Assembly (NCBI GenBank): GCA_022385755.1
Contig: MU278348.1
Location: 531,035 to 595,034, forward strand
Direction of reading: 5' to 3'
From: Trametopsis cervina
Taxonomy: Eukaryota; Basidiomycota; Agaricomycetes; Polyporales; Irpicaceae
Length of the DNA stretch: 64,000 bases
Both the position numbers and the translations under genes were made by a program. The notes under the pieces are model-generated. The model did no database searches. It saw only the letters and a program-made list of their open reading frames with translations, and was not told where the DNA came from. Shown one piece after another: positions 9,938 to 21,170 of the stretch (the first letter of the stretch is position 1; each line of letters begins with the position of its first letter).

Positions 9938-11605
9938 CTAATCGACACGGCGAGAACCCAGTTTGCTTAGCCACCTCTCCTCATCCGTGGTCATGTAATG
10001 GTGCAGAATCTTCACCTCCACGCCCGCATTCACGATCTCCGGGAGAGCGTGCCTACCCAAGCCAGTCACCGCAAATGTAACAGGGAGGTAGACTCTCTTC
10101 ACTGGCCTGTCTATGGATTTACGATTATGAATGAAACGGAGAATGAATTCCTTGCTTAAATGCGTGCATTGGATAGATTGCAGGCGAGGGGCAATGATAT
10201 GAGAGTCGGGAGAGTCTTCTGCATCTGGCTCTGCAGGTTCATCGTCGTATTTTCGAGGATCCTCTATAAAGGCATCTATGAACAAGGCGGGCACTTGGGC
10301 AAATTTGACGACGGTGAGGTTCGGCAGAGAGTCTAGCCACCTGATGAGAGCAACCTTGATGCTGGGAGGATCCTCGTCGATGCGCGCGGTGTACATCGAA
10401 AGGACTTCAATTTTCGGATATCTGCCACGGAGGAAGGTATATATCTCGCCGTGTTCAGTACACTTCTGGTTGACCAGAGTGAGGCAGACAAGATTGGGAG
10501 CAGTGAACTGGCCCAGAACATGAGTCGTAAAAATGGTGGTACCATCCGATATAACGAGTTCGCGCAGCGCAGGGAGATCAACCGGACTGAAGTCGCGGTC
10601 GGAGGGATCGAGTTGCGGCCCAGCTTGGGCCAAGCATAGTCGATAAAGATTGGGGCTGCTCGCGAGGATTTTGCGGAAGGTGGGGCCATCAGGCAGGAGA
10701 GCCTGAGAAAGTCGTCGGAGATCGAGTGTAGTCAGGGAGGCTGAGTTGAGTTTAGTCCAGTCAATGTTGATGCCACTCAGGCCGAGCCAAGCGAGGTTCG
10801 GTGTCGAGTCGAAGAGGACGTAAGGATTCAACACCTCTCTCATCTCATCAGCGTTCGGTCTCCATGCTATTACATCGTTGGCCGATGACCCTCGATGTAG
10901 TTCGAAGCGTCCCAGTGTCTTGGACTCTCCAGCGGCGGAGAAACGGCGCAAGACCGTACGAGCTGTGTCCCAGCGGTCGACCACAAGTATTATGAGGCGT
11001 ATCTGCGAGTACTTGGAAAGGACGATGTCGAGCAGAGCGTCCATTTGATCGGGGGTGAGGCTTGGTGGAAGCGAGGCTGGGACCTGGCCTGCGGGGGCCT
11101 TCCTTTCCACTCGTAACCGCGGCTCGTCGATGCGTATGTCGAGCTTCGTCGTTCCCGCTCTCTCGAAGAACATAAGCGGAAGTGGCCAGGATGGATTGTC
11201 GTCGAAGTAGATGGTATTCCACAGAGACATGTCGTCCAACGCCGCTTTCCTCCAATACTTGCAAACCGCGCTGATACGCAAGCGATGCTTTACGACCCGG
11301 TGCGTATCCTCGACGCTGTGAACGACGTAGCGGAATATCTCTTGGAGGACCTCGCAAGGCAGGGAATTAATCTGGAAACAGCTCCAAGATGCGACCTTGT
11401 GCTTGTACATTTTCTCTGCAAGGGCGGTTTCCACAGTCAGACTTTCACGAGGCCCGATGGCTTCACTCATACCCTCTATCTTTCTGAGCGAGTTCTTCAT
11501 GAGTGCTGCCTTCCCCATGCGAGCTTCATAACTAAGAATAGTCTCAGCAGTTGGCTCGTCGATTTTCGAAAGATGCTGGTGCAGCACTTCAGGGTGATTC
11601 CACAT
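9938..11605 (-). CDS. F-box protein with leucine-rich-repeat-like C-terminal region
   Basis: Intronless from the ATG at 11605; 555 aa. A helical N-terminal region of about 75 residues precedes an F-box at about 79-135: INSLPCEVLQEIFRYVV, then RISAVCKYWRKAALDDMSLW. The remaining 400 residues contain repeated L-x-x-L patterns with TPNLAWLGLSG, SSPNLYRLCL and APNLVCLTLV, as in the degenerate leucine-rich repeats of the large Agaricomycete F-box family. Likely role: substrate receptor of an SCF (Skp1-Cullin-F-box) ubiquitin ligase; the substrate is unknown. The frame stays open another 35 codons upstream of the ATG but without another Met. Confidence 0.75.
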   Translation of the reverse strand: MWNHPEVLHQHLSKIDEPTAETILSYEARMGKAALMKNSLRKIEGMSEAIGPRESLTVETALAEKMYKHKVASWSCFQINSLPCEVLQEIFRYVVHSVEDTHRVVKHRLRISAVCKYWRKAALDDMSLWNTIYFDDNPSWPLPLMFFERAGTTKLDIRIDEPRLRVERKAPAGQVPASLPPSLTPDQMDALLDIVLSKYSQIRLIILVVDRWDTARTVLRRFSAAGESKTLGRFELHRGSSANDVIAWRPNADEMREVLNPYVLFDSTPNLAWLGLSGINIDWTKLNSASLTTLDLRRLSQALLPDGPTFRKILASSPNLYRLCLAQAGPQLDPSDRDFSPVDLPALRELVISDGTTIFTTHVLGQFTAPNLVCLTLVNQKCTEHGEIYTFLRGRYPKIEVLSMYTARIDEDPPSIKVALIRWLDSLPNLTVVKFAQVPALFIDAFIEDPRKYDDEPAEPDAEDSPDSHIIAPRLQSIQCTHLSKEFILRFIHNRKSIDRPVKRVYLPVTFAVTGLGRHALPEIVNAGVEVKILHHYMTTDEERWLSKLGSRRVD

Positions 11606-13704
11606 GGCTAGCAAGGATTTCGACGCTGCAAAGTCAGAAGCGGCGTTAAAATGATACGTTCGAGTTGTATAACATGAGCTTCCCTTACATATAGATTGTT
11701 TCTGTGTCAAAATTAGTCACAGGGTGAAGTCTCGAGGCGTTGGGATACACACGTCAGCTCGAATTGGGGAGGTGTTGGATTTTGAGGCCTGACCAGGAAC
11801 GCGCTGTTGAGCGGGAGGTGGCTGGGGATTTGCGTCTGAGAAATGGGAGTGGCATTGATCGAACATGACTTATATACCATTGCGTTTCTTCCGGAGCCGG
11901 AGGCACTTGCATTTGCACGAACCATGATGTCGGAAGTGAATCGATGAAAATGCCACGGCCCACATTTAAACGGTGGCGGGGCCAAACTCGCAATGTTTGG
12001 CACTGTGGGCGCACCAACGGCTATTGACTAGTTTGGCAACGGCGCCTTCTTTTCCGCTGCTAGTACAACCTCCTCCTTGTGCATGAAAAAGGCCGTCCGT
12101 TGGCCTCGTAACCGTCCTTGGCCCCTCCATTTGCTATGGTCTTTGTAGGATCTCGAAACAACGTAACCGGATGCTGGATGGGACACAACAAGGCTGGAGA
12201 ACCGTCCAAGGGAGCTTGCAATGGCTTCAAGCTAGAGATATAGATCGGAGGCACCTTGCAATTGTGGCCACCCGTCTCTCGTTCGGTGAGCTAGCGATAC
12301 CGTGAGTTTCTGATAACAGCTGGGTATTGCTTTCGGCTTCTTAGGCTAAGACACAACGGGTTGGTGAGTCCAGAACACGTCTTACGGGCTACAACTCACC
12401 GTCCGGCCTCCGCAATAATCACAGAATGCTTTCATGCTGTGCCCTTCTTGACAAAGGAACTTGGACCGCGGGTGGCCTGATGACGGCGGTTATTTCCTTT
12501 TCAGGATTCAGCTCGACCTTCGGCGTATCCCGCCACCTGCGTTGAGTACCCTCGTGCCTCCCCGGTCCAAGCATTGACTTCCGGAGTGAATGCTATCACC
12601 TTCTATGGGATCCCTCTACCACCCTCGATGTTTTAATCAGAAGGTCGAGCCTGTAATGCCTACGATTGTCCGACGTCGCCCCCGAACGGCTACGTGTCCG
12701 GACAGCGTTGACTACCGCGCGAGGTCCTCCAGTCTGTATCATTCTTATCGGCTACTCACTTGTACCAGTGCACTACACAGGCCTTCATACATTTGAAGAT
12801 ATGTCGAAGAACGCGCCGGAGCCCGCTTGTCGGATGATGGACCGCCAGTTGCACCGTGACACCATTCACAAGATCAGCGGTTTTCGGAGTGGCACACATA
12901 GTGTGCATCATCCACCGAGACTCTCATCATGACGCTGATCCACTGGACCGGTCTTAGATGTGCAAAGTAGAGTGTACTCTGGTCTGGTAGCACAAGGACC
13001 GGCTGCATGACTTCCACCGGACGCCGACAGCGCTGTCAAGAGGCATCGCATCTGGTACCCACCTCCTCACAACGACCATGCTGGCTGTGCTTGGGTGAGC
13101 GTGCTGATCCACTCTGTACGCGTTCTATGACTGTTGTGGTGCCCATTTTCTATCATTCAATCAGCGCTGCGGACCGAACGATGCAATTCATCGTTGGATG
13201 GCTGTGATTGTAAGGTTTGGGGGTGCGAAAACCGCATGGTTAGTCTGTCCCCGATGTATGAATCCTAATGAAATCCAAGATTGCTGCAGGGCATATTTCA
13301 ACTACTCCGGCCTTTTCTTCGCAGGGGGCTTGTGTTTGAAGGCCGGTTTGGACAAGGCAGACCTTAATCTGAGACCGTTTTGGTAGTGCACACAAGCTTC
13401 ACAGGAGTGAATACAGTCTTGTCACTTATAGTCTCGTAGGGCAGAATTCACGACGTGTCTCTATCATATCCCCCAGAAATGACCATCACAGCAGTATACC
13501 ACTACACGACAGAGTTACTAAAGTACTCGTGCGATTGAGATTACTGTGGTCTTAAGCACGCGCGTAACGCGAAACGCGACCTGTCACAGGTGTATTCACG
13601 CCACCGAGACGAGCGTCTGAACACGCCTCTTTCTTGTCGCCACCGTTAATTACCTTCACCCATGATCTCGAAACTGGGCCCATCGAAACCCATATAACAA
13701 CAGG
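11606..13704. other. 2.1 kb gene-poor stretch
   Basis: I find no gene that I can support. A minus-strand frame of 96 codons (12003-11713; internal ATG near 11926) lies directly upstream of the F-box gene and may be leader sequence. The other frames are under 90 codons and carry no motif. No transposon ends or tRNA-like folds were seen. Confidence 0.4.
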
Positions 13705-15663
13705 ATGAGCGCAGCTTTAGACCTCATCTTGCTCGCGACGAGCTGGACACACGTCCTGCTCGCACCATACACAAAAGTGGAGGAGAGCTTTAACCTGCAT
13801 GCCACCCACGACGTTATTGTATACGGAGTGCAAGCGGATTCCCTACACAAAGTGCGTGACAACGTTTCATCCTAGAAGTTAGTTAACTTATAACTGTGTA
13901 GTACGACCACTTTGTCTTTCCCGGGGCGGTCCCTAGGACGTTCATAGGCAGCGTCCTGCTCGGCTTCCTATCAAGCCCGGCAGCGTACGTCGCCCACCAG
14001 CTGGGAATCGTCTCTTCGAAGGCAGATCTCCAAGTCGTCAGTGAGCCCATCATTCAAAGCCTCCTCACAACCACAAACAATTAATCCCTCATGTGCAGTC
14101 CGCCTAGTCCTCGCAGCATGCAACGTCCTAGGCTTCTCCCTCCTCCGCCGCGCAGTGTCCCGTCGATACGGCGGACCCACCGGCGTGCTCTTTGTGCTCT
14201 TCACATGCACACAGTTCCACATCCCCTTCTGGATGGGCCGGACGCTGCCAAACATGTTCGCGCTCCTTCCCGGTCAGGCTTTCCCTTGTCCAGCGTAAGC
14301 AATCCTGATCCTGACACCCGCCTTCGTCCCCCCAGTGAACGTCGCCTCCTATCTCCTCTGGAACCGCGCGCCAAACGCTATACGACCGCTGGAGAGGGAC
14401 GTGCACCTCGCAATTGGCCTGCTGACGTTCGCGACCGTCGTGTTCCGCGGCGAGCTCTTGCTGCTTTTGGGTCCCATTTGCCTTCAAGCGATCTTTCAAG
14501 GTTATACGAGTGTCAAGAAGGTGATTAAGGTTGGGACTATCAGTGGGATATCATCCATCGGTGAGACTGGTGTTCCTATACAGTTCCACTCGGTATTGAC
14601 ATCTATGTGATGCCACTGATACGGTTTAGCATTGACCGTGTCCGTCGACTCGTATTTCTGGCAACGATGGCCGCTCTGGCCTGAGTTATACGGGATCTAC
14701 TTCAACGTACTGCAAGGAAAGAGTGCAGAATGGGGTGTAGGTCATCGTTCTCACATAACCATATATTATCCTGCTAACTTGTGCACTACTATAGGTCTCC
14801 CCATTCCACGCATACATCACAACACACCTCCCCAAGCTCCTCACGACCTCCTGCTTCTTCTCAGCAGTAGGCGCATTAATCGACAACCGCATCCGCGCCC
14901 TGCTCCTCCCCGCCATCGCGTTCGTGCTGCTTCTGAGCGGCCTCGGACACAAAGAATGGCGGTTCGTGGTGTACGTTGTCCCCATCTTCAATGTGGCAGC
15001 TGCGAGAGGCGCCTCATGGATGATCTCGCGGCGGAAGAGCAGTTTCCTGGGCAGACTCGCTTTCCTGGTCGTTGCGGGCTCCCTCGCCCTTAACTGTGTA
15101 GTCACGTTGCTGTTCTCCATCTCCTCGATCAACAACTACCCCGGAGGGAAAGCTCTCGCTCGTCTCAACGAGATGTACGCCGACAGACAAGGCGGTAAGC
15201 AGCATCCTTCATATCATACACCTATCACATCTCACATAAGACTGACATCTTCGTCGCAACAGTGCACGTCCATATATCGAACCTCGCCGCCCAAACAGGC
15301 GCGTCGCTCTTCCAACAAATCCACGCCCCGCCGTACATCCCCTCCCTCGGGCTCACATCCCCCCAGCCCCCGCCCGACTGGACATACAACAAGACAGAGC
15401 ACGTCTCCCCCACATTGCTCACCGCCAACCGCGCCATCACGCATGTCATCGCCGAAGTGCACCAGGAAAGCGGGCGAGGTGGGAGTAGTACGTTTGACGC
15501 GACGGGGTTCCCGAGCTCGTGGACGATGACGGGCGTGATTGCGGGGTTCGAGCGGTGGGAGCTGGATGTGCGCGCTGTGAAGCTTGAGCCGACGAAGCCG
15601 TGGCGTGTGTTGCGGTATGTCGAGCGGCCGATGCTGGCGATCTTGGAGAGGAAGGGGTGGTGA
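13705..15663 (+). CDS. ALG12: ALG12: dolichol-P-Man:Man7GlcNAc2-PP-dolichol alpha-1,6-mannosyltransferase
   Basis: Exons: 13705-13851, 13902-14040, 14099-14272, 14336-14560, 14630-14736, 14795-15194 and 15263-15663; 530 aa. ALG12 adds the eighth mannose to the lipid-linked oligosaccharide in the ER lumen for N-glycosylation. The N terminus has [17 protein letters not shown] and [16 protein letters not shown], the GT22-family acidic luminal loop as found in ALG12. [12 protein letters not shown] matches the conserved HKE-R-F motif, and about ten hydrophobic segments are spread through the protein. Intron 4 uses a GTCAGG donor, weaker than the others, but it restores [18 protein letters not shown]. 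Its 3' end faces the PLP-homeostasis gene across about 140 bp. Confidence 0.9.
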
Positions 15664-15801
15664 TGCCGTAGAGACTCTCCTCTGCTGATGTGTTGTATAT
15701 CTACCATTGTTCTTGCTTAATACTACTGTCTGCATTGTTTTGCGCATTTGAAGCACGAAGAATGCTCATTTCTCGTGAGCTATCATACATTCTCACAACA
15801 G

Positions 15802-16889
15802 TTACGAGACCTGCCCCTTCGGCGGTCTCCCCCCGAATATACTCGTGCCTACCCTCACAACATCGCTCCCAGCCCTAACAGCAGCCTCAAAATCGCTCGA
15901 CATGCCCATGCTCAACAACAGCTTCCCGCCCTCGCCCCACCTCTCCCCATCCCCCTCCTCTCCTAATGGAAACTCCGTACGCAAAACCTCCTGCAACACA
16001 TCCCGCGTCGCAGCCAACCTCCCGAAATCGCTGTTCTCCTCCGTGCCGGACAACGACTCTGCGAGCGAGCCGATCGTCATGAGTCCTAGGAGACGCAGGC
16101 GCGGACAGGATGTGAGGACGTGCCGCGCCAGCGCCGTCAGCTCGCCCTCTTTCGCTTCTTTCGCTTCTTTCGCTTCTGTGGATGTAGAGGAGGGAGAAAG
16201 AGGAGGGAGCCCGGACTTGTTATCCTCGCCCGAGGTGTTCACCTGCAGGAACACGTTCAGCCGGGGGCGCGAGGCTGGGAGGTGTTTGTCTAGCGCGGAG
16301 GCGGCTTTGGAGGATGTGAGCGTTTGGACGGCGTATAGGTTCGGTGTCTCTGCGCGTGTGGTGATCAGCGAATCGAGTTCATGTCACGACGGTGAAAAAG
16401 GAACGCACGCGCGAGGCTCTTAGCTTTGTTCGACTGGAGCGTACCGATGAAATGCCATTGTATGCCGGGTAGCGAGGCAAGCTACACCAACCATTGTTCG
16501 TTCATAATCAGCACGGTTCTTCATACTTGAACACAGTAAGAGGAATGGAAGGGAGTGGGTGTACGCACAGCACCAGCCTTCTCCTCCAACTCCTGCGCAT
16601 AGTTCTCGCCAAACGCGCGCTGCCCGAGCGCGTAGCACGCGTGCACGTCCGTCGCCGGCTTCAGCTTCGACACCGCTATGAGCGTCGGCTCTCGCTGTGG
16701 CGCGGTGGCGGTGGACACGGCGGCGAGGCGGGCACGGATCTCGGCGAGGTTTTCGCGCAGCTCGGAGAGCCGCTCGGGGGTGTATTGCGGCAGCGTTGAT
16801 TCTGTGCTCATTGTGCGAGTGAGACGGGCGAGCGAGATTGTGGATGGTCGGGTGTTGTGGAAGAGGAGGCGGAGGTGAGAGGTGCGCAT
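15802..16889 (-). CDS. Pyridoxal-phosphate homeostasis protein (YggS/PLPBP/PROSC family)
   Basis: Exons 16889-16569, 16481-16409 and 16349-15802; 313 aa. It is a PLP-binding TIM-barrel protein with no known enzymatic activity that buffers free PLP. Diagnostic segments are [13 protein letters not shown] (PLP-binding Lys), [63 protein letters not shown] and [11 protein letters not shown]. Two in-frame start codons exist: 16889 gives a 26-residue Arg-rich, acid-free extension that looks like a mitochondrial presequence, and 16811 gives a cytosolic-type MSTEST start. A low-complexity insertion with three EAK repeats sits in the third exon, where bacterial homologs have none. Confidence 0.88.
16150..16176 (-). 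repeat. Three perfect 9-bp tandem repeats inside the PLP-homeostasis gene
   Basis: The unit TTTCGCTTC (plus strand) is repeated three times and is read on the minus strand as Glu-Ala-Lys three times. It is a slippage-prone coding microsatellite within a surface insertion. Confidence 0.8.
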
Positions 16890-17181
16890 GCGACGCGATG
16901 ACGGAGATGGCGAAGACGCGGGAGAGTCATTAGTGAATACAGTGAGGGCGGGAGCGCTGATTTTGAAGATCGATATCTGCTGGCGACTTGGATCTCATCT
17001 AACCGGCCTGTCATTCTCAACACCACGCTCACATACTCAAACTTCACGATAGCAGACGAGATGCACATATACTATACATTTCATTTCACATTTCTCTAAA
17101 ACAGTGCACAGTGCAACGTGCAAGTGTCTACTGCCCAACCAAACCGCCACCGCATCATCCCAGTCCACGCTCACTGCACGC

Positions 17182-18737
17182 TCATGCGAAGATAGCAAGG
17201 TGGGGATGGATGCTCGCGGGGTCGTTCATCCTGTAGTTAACGTTCAACGAGCTGATCTCCTTGATCTGCTCGGGCGAGAGGTCGAACGACGCAGAGTCGA
17301 AGTTGGCCGCGAGGCGGTCGGCGCTGTTCGACTTGGGGATGACGGCGAGGCCTTGCTGGAGGGCCCAGCGGAGGAGGACTTGGGCGGGGCCTATCGTTCC
17401 AAAACAAACACATTCGTCAGTGTCCTGATAACTTCACTGAGGGAGAAAGGAGAGGAAACGCACTCTTTCCAACAGCGCCAGCAATCTTGGTAACAGTGTC
17501 GTTCTCGAGCAAGCTCGTGACATGTCCGTGCATGCCGAGCTCGACCCACGACGCGGGGCCGAACGAGCAGTACGCGGTGATGACGATATCGAGGTCCTTC
17601 GTGAGCTTGATGAGCGCCTCCTGGGTGAGATACGGGTGGATCTCGACCTGCAGGACCTGCGGCTGGTAGCGCGCGTAGCTGAAGATGTCGATCAGGAGCG
17701 AGCCGTTCGTGTTGCTGTGAATGCGGGTGTTAGTGAAATGGTAGACTGGGTGGAAATGAGGACAAAGACGTACGAGACACCGATGTTCTTGGCGAGGCCA
17801 GCATCGACGAGCTCCTCCATCGCCTCCCAGGTCTCCCGGAAGGGGATCCCGCGGACTGGGGAAAACGATGAGTATTGGCGCATGCCAAGGAAGCGCTGCT
17901 ACTCACCGGGGTGGACCTTTCCGTCCAGTCCCCACCACTCAGGCGGGTACTTGTCCTCGCGCTTCACGTGCTCGAGGGAGACGGGGAAGTGGACGAGGTA
18001 GAGATCGAAGTACTGGATCCCCCAGAGGCCGAGCTGGAACTTGGCAGAGTCCAAGACCTGCAGCGAGTCGTCAGCACACGATGTTCGAGGATAGTGTAAG
18101 AGGAGTGTATACGCACGTGCTCCTTTTTGTGGTTGGTGTTCCAGACCTATGCGTTCAAGCCTTGTTAGTACCACGCTCGCGTGCCTAGATCACTGGGAGA
18201 TCGGAACAAACCTTGGAGGTGATCCCTGAGTAAGTGGGAAGCAGGACGTGTCAGCGACGTCACTTCGTAAGATAAAGCTGGGCGACTCACAGAGTTCCTC
18301 GCGGGTGACGATACCCTCGCTGATGGCGCGGTTGATACCCTCACCGGCCTCCTTTTCGTTACCGTAGTCGGCGGCGCCGTCGAAGAGACGGTAGCCAGCC
18401 TTGATGGCGTTGTAAACGGTCTACATGAATGATTAGACAGGTGCGAGGGTACAATGTATGCGCATATAATCACCTCGGCGGTCTGGGGCCTGGGAATCTG
18501 TGGGATGCGAGGTGAGGAAGATCAGGCGAGGCGTTTGGGCGAAGCGCACCTTCCAGGTACCGAAGCTTTTCGTCGGGGAATGGATGAGTCTGGGCAGAAC
18601 TAGACGAGGTGCAATCTACGCTTACCCGATGGCCGGCATCTGTAGCGAGTATACATCAGCGACTGCGAATGAACACGGAGGACGGATCGACTGACCTTGT
18701 CGCCTGTGCGCTGGAGGGTGTATGTGGACGACGACAT
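17182..18737 (-). CDS. NAD(P)H-dependent D-xylose reductase, aldo-keto reductase family
   Basis: Eleven exons 5'->3': 18737-18696, 18639-18626, 18565-18550, 18497-18474, 18420-18291, 18225-18212, 18146-18117, 18057-17907, 17855-17774, 17714-17464 and 17390-17182; 320 aa, the usual xylose reductase length. It reduces D-xylose to xylitol, the first step of pentose use in fungi. The catalytic tetrad is present: Asp46, Tyr51, Lys80 and His113 ([24 protein letters not shown]). [10 protein letters not shown] is the cofactor 2'-phosphate site. [24 protein letters not shown] and the GINRAISEG segment fit fungal Xyl1. Five exons are only 14-30 nt. Every junction was fixed by keeping family motifs and frame intact. 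Confidence 0.9.
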
Positions 18738-19916
18738 GGTGTACGACGACTGGGAGAAGGAACGACGGAGAGAGGGAGAGGACGGAAAGGCGGGCAGCGA
18801 GAGTTTTATAGGCAAGATCTTGTGTGTCTGAATTGTTGTTCCAAAGACGGGCCGGAAGCGGATGCAGCTCACATGACGGAACGCAAGACGGGCTGCCATT
18901 GGTTGGAATGAAAGGGAGGAGCTCGTTGGCGGTGGCTGATAACTTGGCTATCGATGACCGCGACAGTGCTGCTCGAGCAAGTTCCTCCCGGGAGTCGAAC
19001 AATGTCAATCGCTGTTAATCCTGCTACGCCCGCGCTGTCAGTCAATAGGGCGCACACAGTGAACACCTCGCTACACTCACCTGGGGCAACGACGACGCCC
19101 CCGCCCACCCCGCGCGTGCTGTATTTATGCTCCCCAGCCCCCGCAGAACGATGATCTCCACGGGGCGGCGGACGGCGGCTGCGGGCCTTGGGGTCGCCAT
19201 CAATTTCGTCTATCCAGGGCAGCGCGTTCCCATCTAGGCGCCAGTGTCCGCGTTATCGCACGCGACGATCAACGATCGCTGCCAATTTGATCGATGTCAA
19301 TTCACTGCGTACTGGCTCCGTTCCCGACAACTCCCCGGCCTCCCAGGGCTAGGCGTTCATTTTCGTGTGCTATTTTTCTGCATTCGTGAACGTATCATCC
19401 GCCCCCAGTCGCAGATCGTGAGGCTTGAAACGTACGGATCTATCTTACTACCACGGTCGGGGCCTGCATTAACTTCCCCATCTTTTACGGGAGACGTATG
19501 CGCCGTCGGATCTAGGGCTGACGAGGGAGCAGAAATGACGACTGCCGTGTGGGGAATCCAGAGAGCGTGCAGTGAAAAGTTCAACTGCGGAGGTCTTTCG
19601 AACGCATTTCGATGTTGCATGACATGAATATTGTGCACAAAATGAACGGGTAGCTCACTGGTCTCGGTTCTAGCGTAATAGTCCGCGGGCTGCGACACAT
19701 AAATATGCGCAATCAACATGTATTCTGGGGATACCAGCGACACAATGTACTGATCTAATGGAGCCATAAAATCTCGTTAGCACACAGCCAAGCAGACCAC
19801 CAACGAACGTACCTTTTCCCCACCCTCCTCGACGCTGCTTGGCATACGTAGACACCCCGCACCTCCTCCCCCGTAAATTAGATCAGTCTAGACGGGCATA
19901 ATGTATCCACAACCCC
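18738..19916. other. 1.2 kb intergenic region
   Basis: Promoter side of xylose reductase and 3' flank of the ketopantoate reductase gene. Overlapping open frames on both strands around 19244-19767 reach 127-136 codons (the minus frame begins with ATG at 19767: MAPLDQYIVSLVSPEYMLIA). Neither has a motif or splice support, so I do not call a gene. Confidence 0.35.
18804..18810 (-). promoter_or_regulatory. TATA box of the xylose reductase gene
   Basis: TATAAAA on the minus strand, 67-73 nt upstream of the start codon, in a suitable place for a regulated promoter. Confidence 0.5.
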
Positions 19917-21170
19917 CTACTCCAGCTCTCGCGACGGCCTAATCTTCATCTTCAACTTCACAAGCTCACACAACATCCTATTCGCCCCCATGCCCAACCC
20001 AAACTTCTTCCCCCAATGCACAAGATACCCATTCAAGCTCTGCACCTCGCTATGCAACGCCCCCTTCCTCCAATCCATCAACATCGACGAATAATTCATC
20101 GCAGTGAGGTCCGCCATGCGCGTGCAATCCCTATACAGCTTCTCCGGCCCCAAACTCGGCGGGAACGGTTTGTACCCCTCGTCCTCGCCGGCGAATTGCG
20201 CCGCCCGTCGGTCCTGCTCGTGTTGTGCGTGGAATAGTGTGCTCGCCTCGATGCAGATGCGCCGCGCGAGCCCTCGCGCCTCGTGGTGCTCGAATAACCC
20301 CCCGTTGGGACACTCGAAGATCGTCGTTAGCGGGTTGAGCACGGAGTTCACGACGAGCTTCCGACGCACGAGCGTCAGCACCTCGTCCATCGACTTCCAC
20401 GATACGTTCAGCGCGTTCACCGCCAGCAGCGTGTCCATCGTCTCGCGTAGCGACGCGCGCTGCCTTGCCCTCCGCGCATCCGGGCTGCTGTCGTCCGGCG
20501 GTGGGAGTGCATACCCACTCGCCAGTGGGTTCGGCGCAATATCGTCCAGGCTCAAATACGGGCGTGACTGCTCATAATCAACATCTCCCTCCCTCGGCAC
20601 AACGCCCAGCGCGATATCCCCAACACCCGCATGCACAGCGTGCAAATACGACTTATACCACGCGCCATGCGTCGTAGTCCCCAGCACGAAATTCGGGCGG
20701 AACTGCGGTTTCTTAAAGAGGCGCTCGAGGAGGACCTCAAGCGTGCCCATCCCGTTCTGGAGGAGCACGATCGTCGTCTCGGGCGTGATGCGCGTGTAGA
20801 GCGAGCCGAGCGCGCCCAGTGTCTGCTGCGTCTTGAGACACACGACGAGCGAGCGGATCGGGGGGTCCGACGCGCGCGACGCGCGGAACCGCGCTTGCAC
20901 GTCCTCGAGCCCCGGTTGGATAGGTTGGGTGAGAGGCGCGATCTCGTGGCGGAACCCCGAGGCGGTGTGTACTGTCCCGTTGCATTCGATGTTGATCTTG
21001 TTCTCCCATTGCGCGCGCTGGCAGCGCGTTTCGTCTTTGTGGAGGAGGGTGATGAGGTGCGAGGGCGGGAGGGCGCGCCGGAGGTGGTTTGCGACCAGGG
21101 AGCCTATGGGTCCTAGGCCGATGATGTGTGTGTGCATCGTGTTGTGAAAAGCGGGTTTCTCTGCATGCAT
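19917..21170 (-). CDS. 2-dehydropantoate 2-reductase (ketopantoate reductase, PanE/ApbA family)
   Basis: Intronless, 417 aa from ATG 21170; a second in-frame ATG at 21137 starts right before the Rossmann motif and would give 406 aa. It reduces 2-dehydropantoate to pantoate with NADPH in vitamin B5/CoA synthesis. Visible are HIIGLGPIGSLVA (GxGxxG), SLVVCLKTQQT, LLQNGMGTLEVL, a C-terminal domain segment RRKLVVNSVLNPLTTIFECP with the family Lys and Asn, and NYSSMLMDWRKG/HSEVQSLNGYL (substrate-binding Ser and Glu region). At over 400 residues it is longer than the bacterial enzyme (about 300); the extra length is a loop after VDYEQSRPYLSLDD. Confidence 0.85.
   Translation of the reverse strand: MHAEKPAFHNTMHTHIIGLGPIGSLVANHLRRALPPSHLITLLHKDETRCQRAQWENKINIECNGTVHTASGFRHEIAPLTQPIQPGLEDVQARFRASRASDPPIRSLVVCLKTQQTLGALGSLYTRITPETTIVLLQNGMGTLEVLLERLFKKPQFRPNFVLGTTTHGAWYKSYLHAVHAGVGDIALGVVPREGDVDYEQSRPYLSLDDIAPNPLASGYALPPPDDSSPDARRARQRASLRETMDTLLAVNALNVSWKSMDEVLTLVRRKLVVNSVLNPLTTIFECPNGGLFEHHEARGLARRICIEASTLFHAQHEQDRRAAQFAGEDEGYKPFPPSLGPEKLYRDCTRMADLTAMNYSSMLMDWRKGALHSEVQSLNGYLVHWGKKFGLGMGANRMLCELVKLKMKIRPSRELE

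Noticed and set aside
11713..12003. Small gene upstream of the F-box gene (96 codons, minus)
   Set aside because: Ser/Pro-rich, no motif and no splice support; it may be an upstream ORF or leader sequence.
15232..15756. Minus-strand open frame across the ALG12 3' exon
   Set aside because: Antisense shadow of a conserved exon, no motif.
19357..19767. Minus-strand frame of 136 codons starting with ATG
   Set aside because: An overlapping plus-strand frame of similar size exists and neither shows codon or motif evidence.
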